Part shown: positions 23,484 through 32,454 of the stretch, one piece after another | Numbering within the stretch: position 1 is the stretch's first letter | How the letters are laid out: every line of letters begins with the position of its first letter | Assembly (NCBI RefSeq): GCF_016031635.1 | Contig: NZ_JACEGD010000042.1 | Coordinates: 1 to 55,265, forward strand | Length of the DNA: 55,265 nucleotides | DNA from: Bradyrhizobium diversitatis | Lineage (GTDB): Bacteria; Pseudomonadota; Alphaproteobacteria; Rhizobiales; Xanthobacteraceae | Reading direction: 5' to 3' | Notes under the pieces: generated by a model | Told to the model about the DNA's origin: nothing | Seen by the model: the letters and a program-made list of their open reading frames with translations, nothing else | Database searches by the model: none | Position numbers and translations under genes: made by a program

Positions 23484-25571
23484 ATGGTTCACGATTCCAC
23501 CGACAATCCGGACGACGCACGCGCGCGCAAATCCCGGCGCGGCATGGCACCGGATGGCCCGCCCCAGGAGATCCAACAGGAGACGGCGCCGCCGGACCTC
23601 GATCCCGCCAGCGCAAGCGGCGACGACGAGGACGATGCGCGGCTGCCTGATATCCTGGAGGAGAGTGGCGCCGTCGGCGAAGGCCCGCTCGCGACCGGCC
23701 ACGAGGCGATCGAACACGCGGTTCGGCTCGCCCCCACCTCGCCCGGCGTCTATCGCATGCTCAATGCGAATTCCGACGTGCTCTATGTCGGCAAGGCCAA
23801 GAACGTCAAAAAGCGCCTGTCCAGCTATGCGCGCCAGAATGCGCCGCTGCCGGCCCGCATCCTGCGCATGATCGCCGCCACCGTCACCGTGGAGATCGTC
23901 TCGACCAACACCGAGACCGAGGCGCTGCTGCTCGAGGCGAACCTCATCAAGCAGCTACGGCCGCGCTTCAACGTTCAGCTGCGCGACGACAAGTCGTTTC
24001 CCTATATCCTGATCACCGGCGACCATTGGGCGCCGCAGATCCTGAAACATCGCGGCGCGCAGACCCGGCCCGGGCGCTATTTCGGCCCGTTCGCCTCCGC
24101 GGGCGCGGTCAACCGAACCATCACGGCGCTGCAGCGCGCATTCCTGATCCGCTCCTGCACCGATTCCTTCTTCGAGAGCCGCACGCGGCCCTGCCTGCTC
24201 TACCAGATCCGCCGCTGCGCCGGCCCCTGCACCCGCGAGATCGATTTTCCCGGCTATACGACGCTCGTGCGCGAGGCGACCGACTTCCTCTCCGGCAAAA
24301 GCCATGCGGTGAAGCAGGAGCTTGCCGGGGAGATGGAGAAGGCGGCGGGTGAGCTCGAATTCGAGCGCGCCGCGCTCTACCGCGACCGCCTTGCCGCACT
24401 CTCGGCGATCCAGTCGCAGCAGGGCATCAATCCGCGCACGGTGGAAGAAGCCGACGTGTTCGCCATCCACCAGGAGGGTGGCTTCTCCTGCGTCGAGGTG
24501 TTCTTCTTCCGCACCGGCCAGAACTGGGGCAACCGCGCCTATTTCCCGCGCGCGGAAAAGACCTTTACGCCGGAGGAAGTGCTCGGCTCGTTCCTCGCCC
24601 AGTTCTACGACGACAAGCCGCCGCCGAGGAACATCCTGGTCTCGCACGAGATCGAGGAGAGCGAGCTGCTCGCCAATGCGCTGTCGATCAAGGCCGGCCA
24701 CAAGATCGAGGTCACCACGCCCAAGCGCGGCGAGAAGAAGGAACTCGTCACCCATGCGCTGACCAATGCGCGCGAGGCGCTCGGCCGCAAGCTTGCGGAT
24801 ACCGCCACGCAAAGCCGCCTGCTCGACGCCATCGCGACGACGCTGGGCCTGCCGCATGCGCCCAAGCGCATCGAGGTCTACGACAACAGTCACATCCAGG
24901 GCACCAATGCGGTCGGCGCCATGATCGTCGCCGGCCCCGATGGTTTCGTGAAGAACCAGTACCGCAAGTTCAACATCAGGTCGGAAGGGATCACGCCCGG
25001 CGACGACTTCGCCATGATGCGCGAGGTACTCGAGCGGCGCTTCAAACGCCTGATCAACCCGCCCGAGGAGGGCGCGGCCAAGGAAAACATCAAGGCGAAG
25101 GACGACGATTTCCCGCAATGGCCCGATCTCGTCATCATCGATGGCGGCCGCGGCCAGCTCAATGCCGTCCGCGAGATCTTCGCAAATCTCGGCCTGACCC
25201 AGGTGTCGCTGATGTCGGTCGCCAAGGGACCGGACCGGGACGCCGGCCGCGAGATCCTGTTCATGCCGGAACGCGAGGCCATCAAGCTCGAGCCGCGCGA
25301 TCCCGTGCTCTATTTCATCCAGCGCCTGCGCGACGAGGCTCACCGCTTCGTCATCGGTTCGCATCGCAAGCTGCGCAAGAAGGACATCCGCGAGGCCGGC
25401 TTGCAGGAGATTCCGGGCATCGGCCCGTCCCGCAAACGTGCCTTGCTACATCATTTCGGGACCCTGAAGGAGATCGAGCGGGCCTCGATCGCCGATCTCG
25501 GCAAGGTTCCGGGGGTGAGCGCCGAGAGCGCCCGCAGGATTTTCGAGTATTTCCATCCCCAGCCAGGATGA
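23484..25571 (+). CDS. uvrC: UvrABC excinuclease subunit C
   Basis: About 695 residues from the ATG at 23484; the frame is open 18 codons earlier. UvrC makes the dual incisions in nucleotide excision repair. After an acidic, disordered N-terminus of ~75 residues (unusual extension), the GIY-YIG nuclease domain begins P-T-S-P-G-V-Y-R-M-L with D-V-L-Y-V-G-K-A-K-N. Next are a Cys cluster (R-R-C-A-G-P-C), the UVR/UvrB-binding region, the RNase H-like endonuclease domain (V-Y-D-N-S-H-I-Q-G and V-I-I-D-G-G-R-G-Q-L) and a C-terminal helix-hairpin-helix (I-P-G-I-G-P-S-R-K). Followed by pgsA after 108 bases. Confidence 0.96.
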   Translation: MVHDSTDNPDDARARKSRRGMAPDGPPQEIQQETAPPDLDPASASGDDEDDARLPDILEESGAVGEGPLATGHEAIEHAVRLAPTSPGVYRMLNANSDVLYVGKAKNVKKRLSSYARQNAPLPARILRMIAATVTVEIVSTNTETEALLLEANLIKQLRPRFNVQLRDDKSFPYILITGDHWAPQILKHRGAQTRPGRYFGPFASAGAVNRTITALQRAFLIRSCTDSFFESRTRPCLLYQIRRCAGPCTREIDFPGYTTLVREATDFLSGKSHAVKQELAGEMEKAAGELEFERAALYRDRLAALSAIQSQQGINPRTVEEADVFAIHQEGGFSCVEVFFFRTGQNWGNRAYFPRAEKTFTPEEVLGSFLAQFYDDKPPPRNILVSHEIEESELLANALSIKAGHKIEVTTPKRGEKKELVTHALTNAREALGRKLADTATQSRLLDAIATTLGLPHAPKRIEVYDNSHIQGTNAVGAMIVAGPDGFVKNQYRKFNIRSEGITPGDDFAMMREVLERRFKRLINPPEEGAAKENIKAKDDDFPQWPDLVIIDGGRGQLNAVREIFANLGLTQVSLMSVAKGPDRDAGREILFMPEREAIKLEPRDPVLYFIQRLRDEAHRFVIGSHRKLRKKDIREAGLQEIPGIGPSRKRALLHHFGTLKEIERASIADLGKVPGVSAESARRIFEYFHPQPG

Positions 25572-25679
25572 ACTAAAGGGGGACCCAAAGGGAGCCTTGG
25601 TCATATGGTCGTCGTATCCCGCACCCATCTGGGAAGCGGAACGGTTGACCTTCAGGCCCGAGCGGTATTGGTAGGACGG

Positions 25680-26297
25680 ATGAACATCGCCACGACACGA
25701 GGGACGACCAGGCGCGCGATGTCCCTCCCGAACATCCTGACCTATGGCCGGATCGCCGCGATTCCGGTCGTGGTCGGATGCATTTACGCGCAGTCCATCC
25801 TGGATCAGCCGCTGTGGCTGCGCTGGGTTGCGGTCGCCATCTTCATTGCGGCTGCGGTCACCGACTACCTCGACGGCTATTACGCGCGGATCTGGAATCA
25901 GCAATCGGCATTCGGCCGGATGCTCGATCCGATCGCCGACAAGCTGCTGGTCGCCTCCTGCCTGCTGATGCTCGCCGCCGACGGCATCATCCACGGCTGG
26001 TCGCTGTGGGCCGCCATCGTGATCCTGTGCCGCGAGATCCTGGTCTCGGGCCTGCGCGAATACCTCGCTGCGCTCCGCGTCAGCGTGCCCGTGACCAAGC
26101 TTGCGAAGTGGAAGACCACGGTCCAGCTGGTTGCGATCGGCTTCCTGCTCGCCGGCCCGGCTGGCGACGAGGTGCTGCCCATCGTCTCGATGATCGGGCT
26201 GGCGCTGCTGTGGGCCTCGGCGATCCTCACCATCTACACCGGCTACGATTATTTCCGTGCGGGCATCCATCACCTCATCAAGGAGGACGAGGGATGA
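25680..26297 (+). CDS. pgsA: CDP-diacylglycerol--glycerol-3-phosphate 3-phosphatidyltransferase
   Basis: 205 residues from the ATG at 25680, preceded by aggacgg; an open frame extends 25 codons further upstream. Inner-membrane enzyme making phosphatidylglycerol phosphate, the precursor of PG, which is the lipid donor for Lgt. The CDP-alcohol phosphotransferase signature D-x2-D-G-x2-A-R-x8-G-x3-D-x3-D is complete (Asp62, Asp65, Gly66, Ala69, Arg70, Gly79, Asp83, Asp87). Several membrane helices. The stop overlaps the moaD start (ATGA), so it heads an operon with moaD, moaE and prmB. Confidence 0.95.
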   Translation: MNIATTRGTTRRAMSLPNILTYGRIAAIPVVVGCIYAQSILDQPLWLRWVAVAIFIAAAVTDYLDGYYARIWNQQSAFGRMLDPIADKLLVASCLLMLAADGIIHGWSLWAAIVILCREILVSGLREYLAALRVSVPVTKLAKWKTTVQLVAIGFLLAGPAGDEVLPIVSMIGLALLWASAILTIYTGYDYFRAGIHHLIKEDEG

Positions 26298-26545
26298 AGG
26301 TGAAGTATTTCGCCTGGGTGCGCGAGCGCGTCGGCAAGGCCGAGGAGACGATCGAGCCGCCCCCGAACGTGCGCACCGTCGAGGAGCTGATCGCCTGGCT
26401 GTCCGGCCAGGGCGAGGCCTATGCGCATGCGTTCGAGAAGCCAAGGGTAATCCGCACCGCGATCGACCACGCCCACGTCAAATCAGACGCCGCGATCGCG
26501 GGCGCCCGCGAGATCGCGTTCTTCCCGCCGATGACCGGCGGCTAG
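26294..26545 (+). CDS. moaD: Molybdopterin synthase small subunit
   Basis: 83 residues, a ubiquitin-like beta-grasp protein. It carries the sulfur as a C-terminal thiocarboxylate for molybdopterin synthesis, and its tail F-F-P-P-M-T-G-G ends in the required Gly-Gly. It begins M-K-V-K-Y-F-A-W-V-R-E-R-V-G, the family pattern. Overlaps pgsA by 4 bases and is followed by moaE after 4 bases, consistent with stoichiometric synthesis of the MoaD-MoaE complex. Confidence 0.96.
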   Translation: MKVKYFAWVRERVGKAEETIEPPPNVRTVEELIAWLSGQGEAYAHAFEKPRVIRTAIDHAHVKSDAAIAGAREIAFFPPMTGG

Positions 26546-26549
26546 GCTC

Positions 26550-27017
26550 ATGACCTGCCCCGTCACCATCCGCATCCAGGAGGGCGATTTCGACATCGCG
26601 CGCGAGATCGCGCTCCTGACCGACAGCCGGACCGATATCGGCGCGGTCGTGAGCTTTTCCGGCATCTGCCGCGCCGATGAAGACAGCGCAAAGATTTCGG
26701 CGCTCACGCTCGAACATTATCCGGGCATGGCAGAAGAAGAGATCAGGCGCCATGTCGACGAGGCGACCTCGCGGTGGCCGCTGAACGGCGTCACGGTGAT
26801 TCACCGCGTCGGCCGCTTCATGCCGGGCCAGAACATCGTGCTGGTGCTGACCGCCTCGCAGCACCGACAGGCCGCGTTCCAGGCGGCCGAGTTCCTGATG
26901 GATTACCTCAAGACCAGCGCGCCGTTCTGGAAGAAGGAAGAGAGCGCCGCCGGCACGGGCTGGGTCGAAGCCCAGGCCCGTGACGACGAGGCCGCCGCGC
27001 GCTGGACGAAGTCCTGA
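26550..27017 (+). CDS. moaE: Molybdopterin synthase catalytic subunit
   Basis: 155 residues. With MoaD it converts cPMP to molybdopterin by adding the dithiolene sulfurs. Family segments seen are G-A-V-V-S-F-S-G-I-C-R, L-T-L-E-H-Y-P-G-M-A-E, H-R-V-G-R-F-M-P-G, and the C-terminal D-Y-L-K-T-S-A-P-F-W-K-K-E with the lysines that form the active site, followed by the substrate-binding G-x-x-W-V-E-A. It overlaps prmB (TGATG). No other molybdenum cofactor genes are in the window. Confidence 0.96.
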   Translation: MTCPVTIRIQEGDFDIAREIALLTDSRTDIGAVVSFSGICRADEDSAKISALTLEHYPGMAEEEIRRHVDEATSRWPLNGVTVIHRVGRFMPGQNIVLVLTASQHRQAAFQAAEFLMDYLKTSAPFWKKEESAAGTGWVEAQARDDEAAARWTKS

Positions 27018-27976
27018 TGGCAAAAGCCTCCAAGAGACTCCCGCGCGGCCGCGCCGCGCCGAGGCTTGCGAAAGTCGGTCCCGGCGAGCTTCTCACGCTG
27101 CTCGACTTCGTCCGCTACGCGGTCAGCCGCTTCGTCGAAGCCAGGCTCGCTTTTGCCCACGGCACCACCGATCCGGTCGCGGAAGCCGCCTTCTTGGTCT
27201 GCGAGGCGCTGCATCTCAATCCCGAACAGTTCGAGGTCTTCGCCAGCGCCCGCGTCACGGCCGCCGAGAGCAAGATCCTGCTCGACCTGATCCACAAGCG
27301 CGTCACCACGCGCAAACCGGCCGCCTATCTCGTCAACAAGATCTATATGCGCGGCCTGCCCTTCTATGTCGACGAGCGCGTCATCGTTCCGCGCTCCTTC
27401 ATCGGCGAGCTGCTGGATTCGCATTTCGGCAGCGACGGCGAGGCCGGCTCGCTGATCGACGACCCTACGGCGGTCACGCGCGTGCTCGACCTCTGCACGG
27501 GATCGGGATGCCTCGCGATCCTCGCCGCGCATCATTTCCCGAACGCCACCATCGATGCCGTCGACATCTCCAAGGGGGCACTCGAAGTCGCCGCGCGCAA
27601 TGTCGGCGAATACGGGCTCGAGGACCGGATCAACCTTTATCGCGGCGACCTGTTCGCCCCGCTCGGCGACAACAGATACGACCTGATCATCACCAATCCG
27701 CCTTACGTCGATGCCGAAGGCATGGCGGCGTTGCCGCCGGAGTGCCGGGCCGAGCCGAAGCTCGCCTTCGACGGCGGCGCCGACGGTCTCGACGTGGTGC
27801 GCCGCATCCTGCGCGATGCGCCCGATCACCTGACGCCGGATGGCGGGTTAATCTGCGAGATCGGCCGTGGCCGCGAGCTGGTCGACGAAGCCTTTCCGGA
27901 GCTGCCGCTGCTCTGGCTGGACACCGAGGATTCCGAGGGCGAGGTGTTCTGGATCGCAGCCGCCGATCTCGGCTGA
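27017..27976 (+). CDS. prmB: Ribosomal protein L3 N5-glutamine methyltransferase (PrmB-like)
   Basis: 319 residues. The HemK/Prm family N-terminal helical domain (~22-125) is followed by the SAM domain with L-D-L-C-T-G-S-G-C-L-A-I (158-169), the acidic D-I-S at 183-185 and the glutamine-binding motif N-P-P-Y (227-230). The subgroup features match PrmB, which methylates a Gln of ribosomal protein L3, better than PrmC, which modifies release factors. The N-terminal ~20 residues are very basic. Starts inside the moaE stop. Confidence 0.88.
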   Translation: MAKASKRLPRGRAAPRLAKVGPGELLTLLDFVRYAVSRFVEARLAFAHGTTDPVAEAAFLVCEALHLNPEQFEVFASARVTAAESKILLDLIHKRVTTRKPAAYLVNKIYMRGLPFYVDERVIVPRSFIGELLDSHFGSDGEAGSLIDDPTAVTRVLDLCTGSGCLAILAAHHFPNATIDAVDISKGALEVAARNVGEYGLEDRINLYRGDLFAPLGDNRYDLIITNPPYVDAEGMAALPPECRAEPKLAFDGGADGLDVVRRILRDAPDHLTPDGGLICEIGRGRELVDEAFPELPLLWLDTEDSEGEVFWIAAADLG

Positions 27977-28067
27977 TTCAGCACGACGGATCCCGCTCCG
28001 TCGGAACAAGTCAAATACCGCCACGTTCATCCCCCGAGGAATTTTCTCGCTCTCGGAGGATGTCCGC

Positions 28068-28685
28068 ATGCTCGCGCCATCGGGCGAATTGCTGCGCGCC
28101 GGCATGGCGCTCAAGCTCAATCACGTCAAACGCGCCGCTCAATCCTATTTGCGTGACCAGACCAGCCACGCAACCGGCAGGATGACATCTTACGCGGTGG
28201 CCGGCGGACTGTTCGCGGTCGCAGGTCTGTTCGTTGTCGCGGCATTATTCGTCGGACTGATCGCCCTGTACCGCTGGATCGCGATCACTTACGGCCAATT
28301 CTGGGGATTTGGTGCTGTCGGCGCCCTGCTGCTGGTGCTGGCCGCGGTCTGTGCCGGGGTCGCCATGGCGCAGATGAAACGCAAGGCTAAGCCGATCGTG
28401 CCGCTTGCGAGCCGTCTGCGCGTGGCGGTCGCGACGCCGCGGATCCCACGTGGAACGGTCAAGCAGGCGGTAAAGGAGGTCGCAACGACGATTCCCCTCG
28501 TGCCGCTTGCGCCGGGTGAACGCGGTCACGACAGCAAGGCTGGTGACGGCAAGGCTTATCACGGCAAGGCCTGGCCGGTCCGCGCCAACCGCCCCGTGCA
28601 GCTCGGCCTGATGCTCGCAGCCGTCGGTTTGGTCGGGCTGACGGCCGCCCGCCGGCGGCGCCACAGGCACAGTCTGGATGCGTGA
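28068..28685 (+). CDS. Small membrane protein, holin-3_6/DUF1469-like
   Basis: 205 residues from the ATG at 28068, which follows a clear tcggagga site; the frame extends upstream over prmB and is not used. Two adjacent TM segments (~44-74 and ~82-104) separated by a short loop, then a basic cytosolic part, and a third TM near 182-198 with an R-R-R-R-H-R-H tail. The first part fits the phage_holin_3_6/DUF1469 type found in many proteobacteria without any phage context. The stop overlaps the next gene, which is also membranous, so both likely act together. Confidence 0.7.
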   Translation: MLAPSGELLRAGMALKLNHVKRAAQSYLRDQTSHATGRMTSYAVAGGLFAVAGLFVVAALFVGLIALYRWIAITYGQFWGFGAVGALLLVLAAVCAGVAMAQMKRKAKPIVPLASRLRVAVATPRIPRGTVKQAVKEVATTIPLVPLAPGERGHDSKAGDGKAYHGKAWPVRANRPVQLGLMLAAVGLVGLTAARRRRHRHSLDA

Positions 28686-29815
28686 TGCCGGCGCGGCGCT
28701 CCGAGCAGATCGACTCCTGGCTGCTGGTGGCGGCGACGGCCGTCTTCGTGCTGACGGCGGAGCGCTACTTTCAGGATTCGGGACTGATCCGGTCGGGGCC
28801 CCCGCAAGACCACCGCAACGGCGAAGCGAACTCGCCGGAAACGCACCCGGCCGGCGCGGCGACGCAGCCCGGCCGGGGCCGCCAGGCGAAGAGCCCGTTC
28901 ACGATCCCCTGGGCGGGTTGGAAGGATATCTTCTGGCGGACCTATCAGCGCATCGACGAGGATCGCCTGCTCGCGACGGCGGGCGGCGTCGTCTTCTTCG
29001 GGCTGCTCGCCATCTTCCCCGCAGTCACGGCGCTCGTCTCCTCTTATGGCCTGTTCGCCAACCCGGCGACGATCAGCGCCAATCTCCACACGCTTGCGAC
29101 CATGCTGCCCGAGGGCTCGTTCCAGATCGTCGAGGACCAGGTTGCGCGCGTGGTGTCGAACGCAACCGCCACGCTCGGTGTCACGTTCCTGTTCGGCCTG
29201 CTGCTTGCGATCTGGAGTGCCAATGCCGGTGTCAAGGCGATCTTCGACGCCCTCAACGTCGCCTACGAGGAACGCGAGAAGCGCAGCTTCATCCGGCTGA
29301 ACATGGTCTCGCTGGCCTTTACCGTCGGCGGCATCGTGGCGCTGCTGTTGATGGTGGGGGCCGTCGTCGCCTTCCCGCTTGCGCTCAATCATCTCGGCCT
29401 GGCGCCTGAAAGCAAGCTGATCGTGGCGCTGGCACGATGGCCGCTGCTGTTCCTGATCCTGCTCGTCGCACTCGCCATCCTCTACCGCTTCGCTCCCAGC
29501 CGTGATGCGCCGCGATGGCAATGGCTGAGCCTCGGCGCCGTGACGGCCGCGATCCTCTGGATCGCCGGTTCGGCCCTGCTCTCCTGGTATCTCTCGGAAT
29601 TCGCCAACTACAACGCGACCTACGGCTCTCTGGGCGCTGCGATCGGCCTGATGATGTGGATGTGGATGTCGGCGATCGTCATCATGTTCGGCGCCGAGCT
29701 GAACTCGGAGATCGAGCGGCAGACGCTGCGCGACACGACCACCGGGCGGCCGAAACCGCTCGGCAGCCGCGAAGCCGTCTCGGCCGACACGGTCGGCGCC
29801 ACCGCGCCATTTTGA
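28685..29815 (+). CDS. YihY/BrkB-family inner-membrane protein
   Basis: 376 residues from the ATG at 28685, overlapping the previous stop (TGATG). A short TM-like start is followed by a Pro/Gly-rich linker, then the YihY/virulence factor BrkB domain (~80-345) with about six TM helices. Characteristic segments include G-G-V-V-F-F-G-L-L-A-I-F-P, F-A-N-Y-N-A-T-Y-G-S-L-G-A and the final I-V-I-M-F-G-A-E-L-N. Once mistaken for RNase BN, the family has no settled function; some members are linked to serum resistance or transport. Confidence 0.9.
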   Translation: MPARRSEQIDSWLLVAATAVFVLTAERYFQDSGLIRSGPPQDHRNGEANSPETHPAGAATQPGRGRQAKSPFTIPWAGWKDIFWRTYQRIDEDRLLATAGGVVFFGLLAIFPAVTALVSSYGLFANPATISANLHTLATMLPEGSFQIVEDQVARVVSNATATLGVTFLFGLLLAIWSANAGVKAIFDALNVAYEEREKRSFIRLNMVSLAFTVGGIVALLLMVGAVVAFPLALNHLGLAPESKLIVALARWPLLFLILLVALAILYRFAPSRDAPRWQWLSLGAVTAAILWIAGSALLSWYLSEFANYNATYGSLGAAIGLMMWMWMSAIVIMFGAELNSEIERQTLRDTTTGRPKPLGSREAVSADTVGATAPF

Positions 29816-29859
29816 TCGGTGCGGTCAGGCCGGAGCCGGCCCGACCGCATCCTGGGCCA

Positions 29860-30699
29860 TCAGCGCTTGGTGATCACGGCTTCCAGATATTCGCTGTGCA
29901 CCACGATCGTGCCGTCGTCGGCGTGGTTGAACTCCCCGAGCAGCGCCAGCAGGTCGCGCTTCAGCGCGGCCTGGCCGCTCTCGTCGAGCGCGGCAAACGC
30001 CTTCAGCGTAGGCCCGTAGAAGGTCTTGAAGATGTCGAGCCAGTGGTCCGGCGAGCGATAGCGGAACACGAACATGCGCGGCTCGGCGGCAATTTCGGAA
30101 GCCTGGCTTCCGAACATCTCTTCCAGCCGCGCAGCCGTGCCCCACAGCGCCGGTGACTTCACCCCCGCCGGCGGCGGCAAATGCCTGCCGATGGTCTTGA
30201 ACAGCTGGCCGATGAAGCCTTCCGGCGTCCAGTTGGCGAGACCGATTTTACCGCCGGATCTGCAGACCCGCGCGAGCTCGGAGGCGGCCTTATCCTGATC
30301 CGGCGTGAACATCACGCCGAAGGTCGAGAGCACGACGTCGAAGGTGGCATCGGCAAACGGCAACGCTTCGGCATCCGCCTCGCGGAACTCGACCTTGAGA
30401 TGTTCGGCCGCCGCGCGCTCCTGACCGCGCTCGAGCAATGCCGGCACGTAGTCGGTGGACGTGACGTCACACCAGCGCCGCGCCGCGGCCAGCGTCGCAT
30501 TGCCGTTGCCGGCGGCGACGTCAAGCACCTTGCTGCCAGCGCGCAAGTCGACTGCCTCGCAGAGCTGTTCGCCGACGATCTGCAAGGTGGTGCCGACAAC
30601 GGCATAGTCGCCCGACGACCAGGCGCCGTGCTGGCGCTGCTTGACGGCGCCAAGGTCAGGCTGGGATGTGGGCTGCTTGAGGGCTGCGGATGTCGACAT
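29860..30699 (-). CDS. Class I SAM-dependent methyltransferase, UbiE-like
   Basis: 279 residues from the ATG at 30699 with a caggaga site; the frame extends 49 codons further and is not needed. SAM loop V-L-D-V-A-A-G-N-G-N-A-T at about 52-63, acidic post-II residue in S-T-D-Y-V, and post-III F-D-V-V-L-S-T-F-G-V-M-F. Related to the ubiquinone/menaquinone methyltransferase group but without evidence for that substrate. Small-molecule methylation is likely. It faces the 3' end of the BrkB gene, 44 bases away. Confidence 0.85.
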   Translation of the reverse strand: MSTSAALKQPTSQPDLGAVKQRQHGAWSSGDYAVVGTTLQIVGEQLCEAVDLRAGSKVLDVAAGNGNATLAAARRWCDVTSTDYVPALLERGQERAAAEHLKVEFREADAEALPFADATFDVVLSTFGVMFTPDQDKAASELARVCRSGGKIGLANWTPEGFIGQLFKTIGRHLPPPAGVKSPALWGTAARLEEMFGSQASEIAAEPRMFVFRYRSPDHWLDIFKTFYGPTLKAFAALDESGQAALKRDLLALLGEFNHADDGTIVVHSEYLEAVITKR

Positions 30700-30897
30700 G
30701 AGCAAATCTCCTGGGGTTGAAAACGCCGGGACGATAGAGCGCATGCGGCCCGCTGGCCTTGAGAGCAGCGTTATTTTGCGCTGAGAACGCCTTGATTTCC
30801 GGACGGGAGCCGGCGGCGGGCCTGATGCAGGCTGCCGGACAGTCACTATCCCCTCGAATCAACAATGATGTTAGGGTCATGCATTGCTTGGGGGAGC

Positions 30898-30957
30898 ATG
30901 AGCCGTGACGGATTGGAGCGCGACCCGTGTTTTCCCGGTGAAGCAGCCAGCTCTTGA
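30898..30957 (+). CDS. Possible 19-codon leader peptide before the TipF-like gene
   Basis: An ATG directly behind ttgggggagc opens a 19-residue frame (MSRDGLERDPCFPGEAASS) that ends 15 bases before the start of the EAL-domain gene. The ribosome site is better than that of the downstream gene, so coupling is possible. It has no homology that I recognise and may be chance. Confidence 0.25.
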   Translation: MSRDGLERDPCFPGEAASS

Positions 30958-30972
30958 GGCATAACGCGCGGC

Positions 30973-32439
30973 ATGATTCGCATTTCGACGATCTTCATCG
31001 CCATCTGCATGGTCCTGGTCGCGGCCTCGCTCGGGCTCGTGCTCTATTCGGTCGCCGGCATCAGCGGGACGGAATCGGCCATCGTGGCGCTGACCGCGCT
31101 GACGTTCCTGATCCTCTACAACGCGGTGTCGATGCGGCTGCGCGACCGCAGCGACGTCGGCGGGCAGATCGCCGACCTCTCGCGGGGCACCGCGGACCTC
31201 GCCCGCCAGGTGGCCGAGTTCGGTCGCCGGCTTGCCGCGATCGAGGGCCGCATCGCCTCGTCCAATTCGGCCAACTCCGACCGCGTCCAGTCGGTGATCG
31301 GCGAGATCAACGAACTCGGCGGATTGGTCAGGCAGCTTGCCACCACCGTGTCGGCCCATGAGGATCTGCTGGCCGGCCACGCGCCGGCCCCCGCCCCGGT
31401 CATGAGGCCCGAGCCGGAGACGCCGATCGATCTGGCTGCCCCCTTCGAGGAGAAGCCGGTCGCCGCCCCCCCGCTTCCCGTGCCGCCTCGGCCGGCACCG
31501 GCCGTCCAGGTCCAGCCCGCCAACCCGGTTCAGACCGGCAACGGACGTAGCCAGACCCAATTGCTGGCGACGCTGCGCAATGCAATCGACGAAAACCGCA
31601 TCGACATATTCCTGCAGCCGATGGTGACGCTGCCGCAGCGCAAGGTGCGGTTCTACGAGGCGGTCACGCGCCTGCGCGACGAGCGCGACCAGCTGATCGC
31701 CGCCGAGGAGTTCATCAGCATCGCGGAAGCTTCGGGCTTGATCGGCCGCATCGACAACATGGTGATGCTGCGCTGCGTGCAGGTGCTGCGGCGCCTGATG
31801 GTGCGCAACAAGGACGTCGGCGTGTTCTGCAACCTCGCAGCTTCCACGCTCGGCAATTCCACCACCTTCGCGCAATGCCTCGACTTCCTCGAAGCCAACC
31901 GGGCGCTGGCGCCCTCCCTGGTGCTGGAGTTCAAGCAGTCGACGTTCCGCAATCTCGGCCCCGCCGAGACCGAGAATCTCGCGGCGCTCGCCCAGCGCGG
32001 CTTCCGTTTCTCGATCGACCATGTCACGGATCTGCGCATCGAGCCGCGCGAACTGGCCGATCGCGGGGTGCGCTTCATCAAGGTGCCGGCCACGCTTCTG
32101 CTCGATCCTAGGCAGGCCTCGACCTCGGACATCCACCCCTCCGATCTCTCCGACCTGCTCGGCCGCTTCGGCATCGACCTGATCGCCGAGCGGATCGAGG
32201 GCGAGCGCGCGGTGGTCGACCTGCTCGACTACGATGTGCGCTTCGGACAGGGGTTCCTGTTCGCGCCGCCGCGGCCATTGCGGCCGGAGGGGGCATCTGC
32301 TACCGCCGGGGCCCCGCCGAACCAGACGAAAGACATTCAGGGACCTCATGGCTCCGGCACACCCAGCTCAGGCGCGACGTCTTCTGCGCCTCCGCCACAA
32401 CGCATCACCGGCAACGCGGCGCTCGCGCGCCGCATCTGA
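30973..32439 (+). CDS. Membrane-anchored protein with degenerate EAL domain, TipF-like
   Basis: 488 residues. Two TM segments (~4-27, ~34-53), a coiled coil (~60-130), a Pro-rich linker (~136-190), an EAL-fold domain (~195-435) and a disordered tail. Catalytic residues of active phosphodiesterases are lost: the EAL signature is E-A-V (229-231), the D-D-F-G-T-G segment is replaced by S-I-D-H-V-T-D, and the usual metal-binding T-E-S motif reads Q-S-T. This architecture matches TipF of Caulobacter, a c-di-GMP-binding flagellar assembly factor with a degenerate EAL. The HAD gene follows at 15 bases. Identity as TipF is an inference. Confidence 0.85.
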   Translation: MIRISTIFIAICMVLVAASLGLVLYSVAGISGTESAIVALTALTFLILYNAVSMRLRDRSDVGGQIADLSRGTADLARQVAEFGRRLAAIEGRIASSNSANSDRVQSVIGEINELGGLVRQLATTVSAHEDLLAGHAPAPAPVMRPEPETPIDLAAPFEEKPVAAPPLPVPPRPAPAVQVQPANPVQTGNGRSQTQLLATLRNAIDENRIDIFLQPMVTLPQRKVRFYEAVTRLRDERDQLIAAEEFISIAEASGLIGRIDNMVMLRCVQVLRRLMVRNKDVGVFCNLAASTLGNSTTFAQCLDFLEANRALAPSLVLEFKQSTFRNLGPAETENLAALAQRGFRFSIDHVTDLRIEPRELADRGVRFIKVPATLLLDPRQASTSDIHPSDLSDLLGRFGIDLIAERIEGERAVVDLLDYDVRFGQGFLFAPPRPLRPEGASATAGAPPNQTKDIQGPHGSGTPSSGATSSAPPPQRITGNAALARRI

Positions 32440-32454
32440 TCGACCGCGCAGATC

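Noticed and set aside
28068..28685. Holin-like gene as evidence for a prophage
   Set aside because: No other phage gene is present and this family is common in non-phage context.
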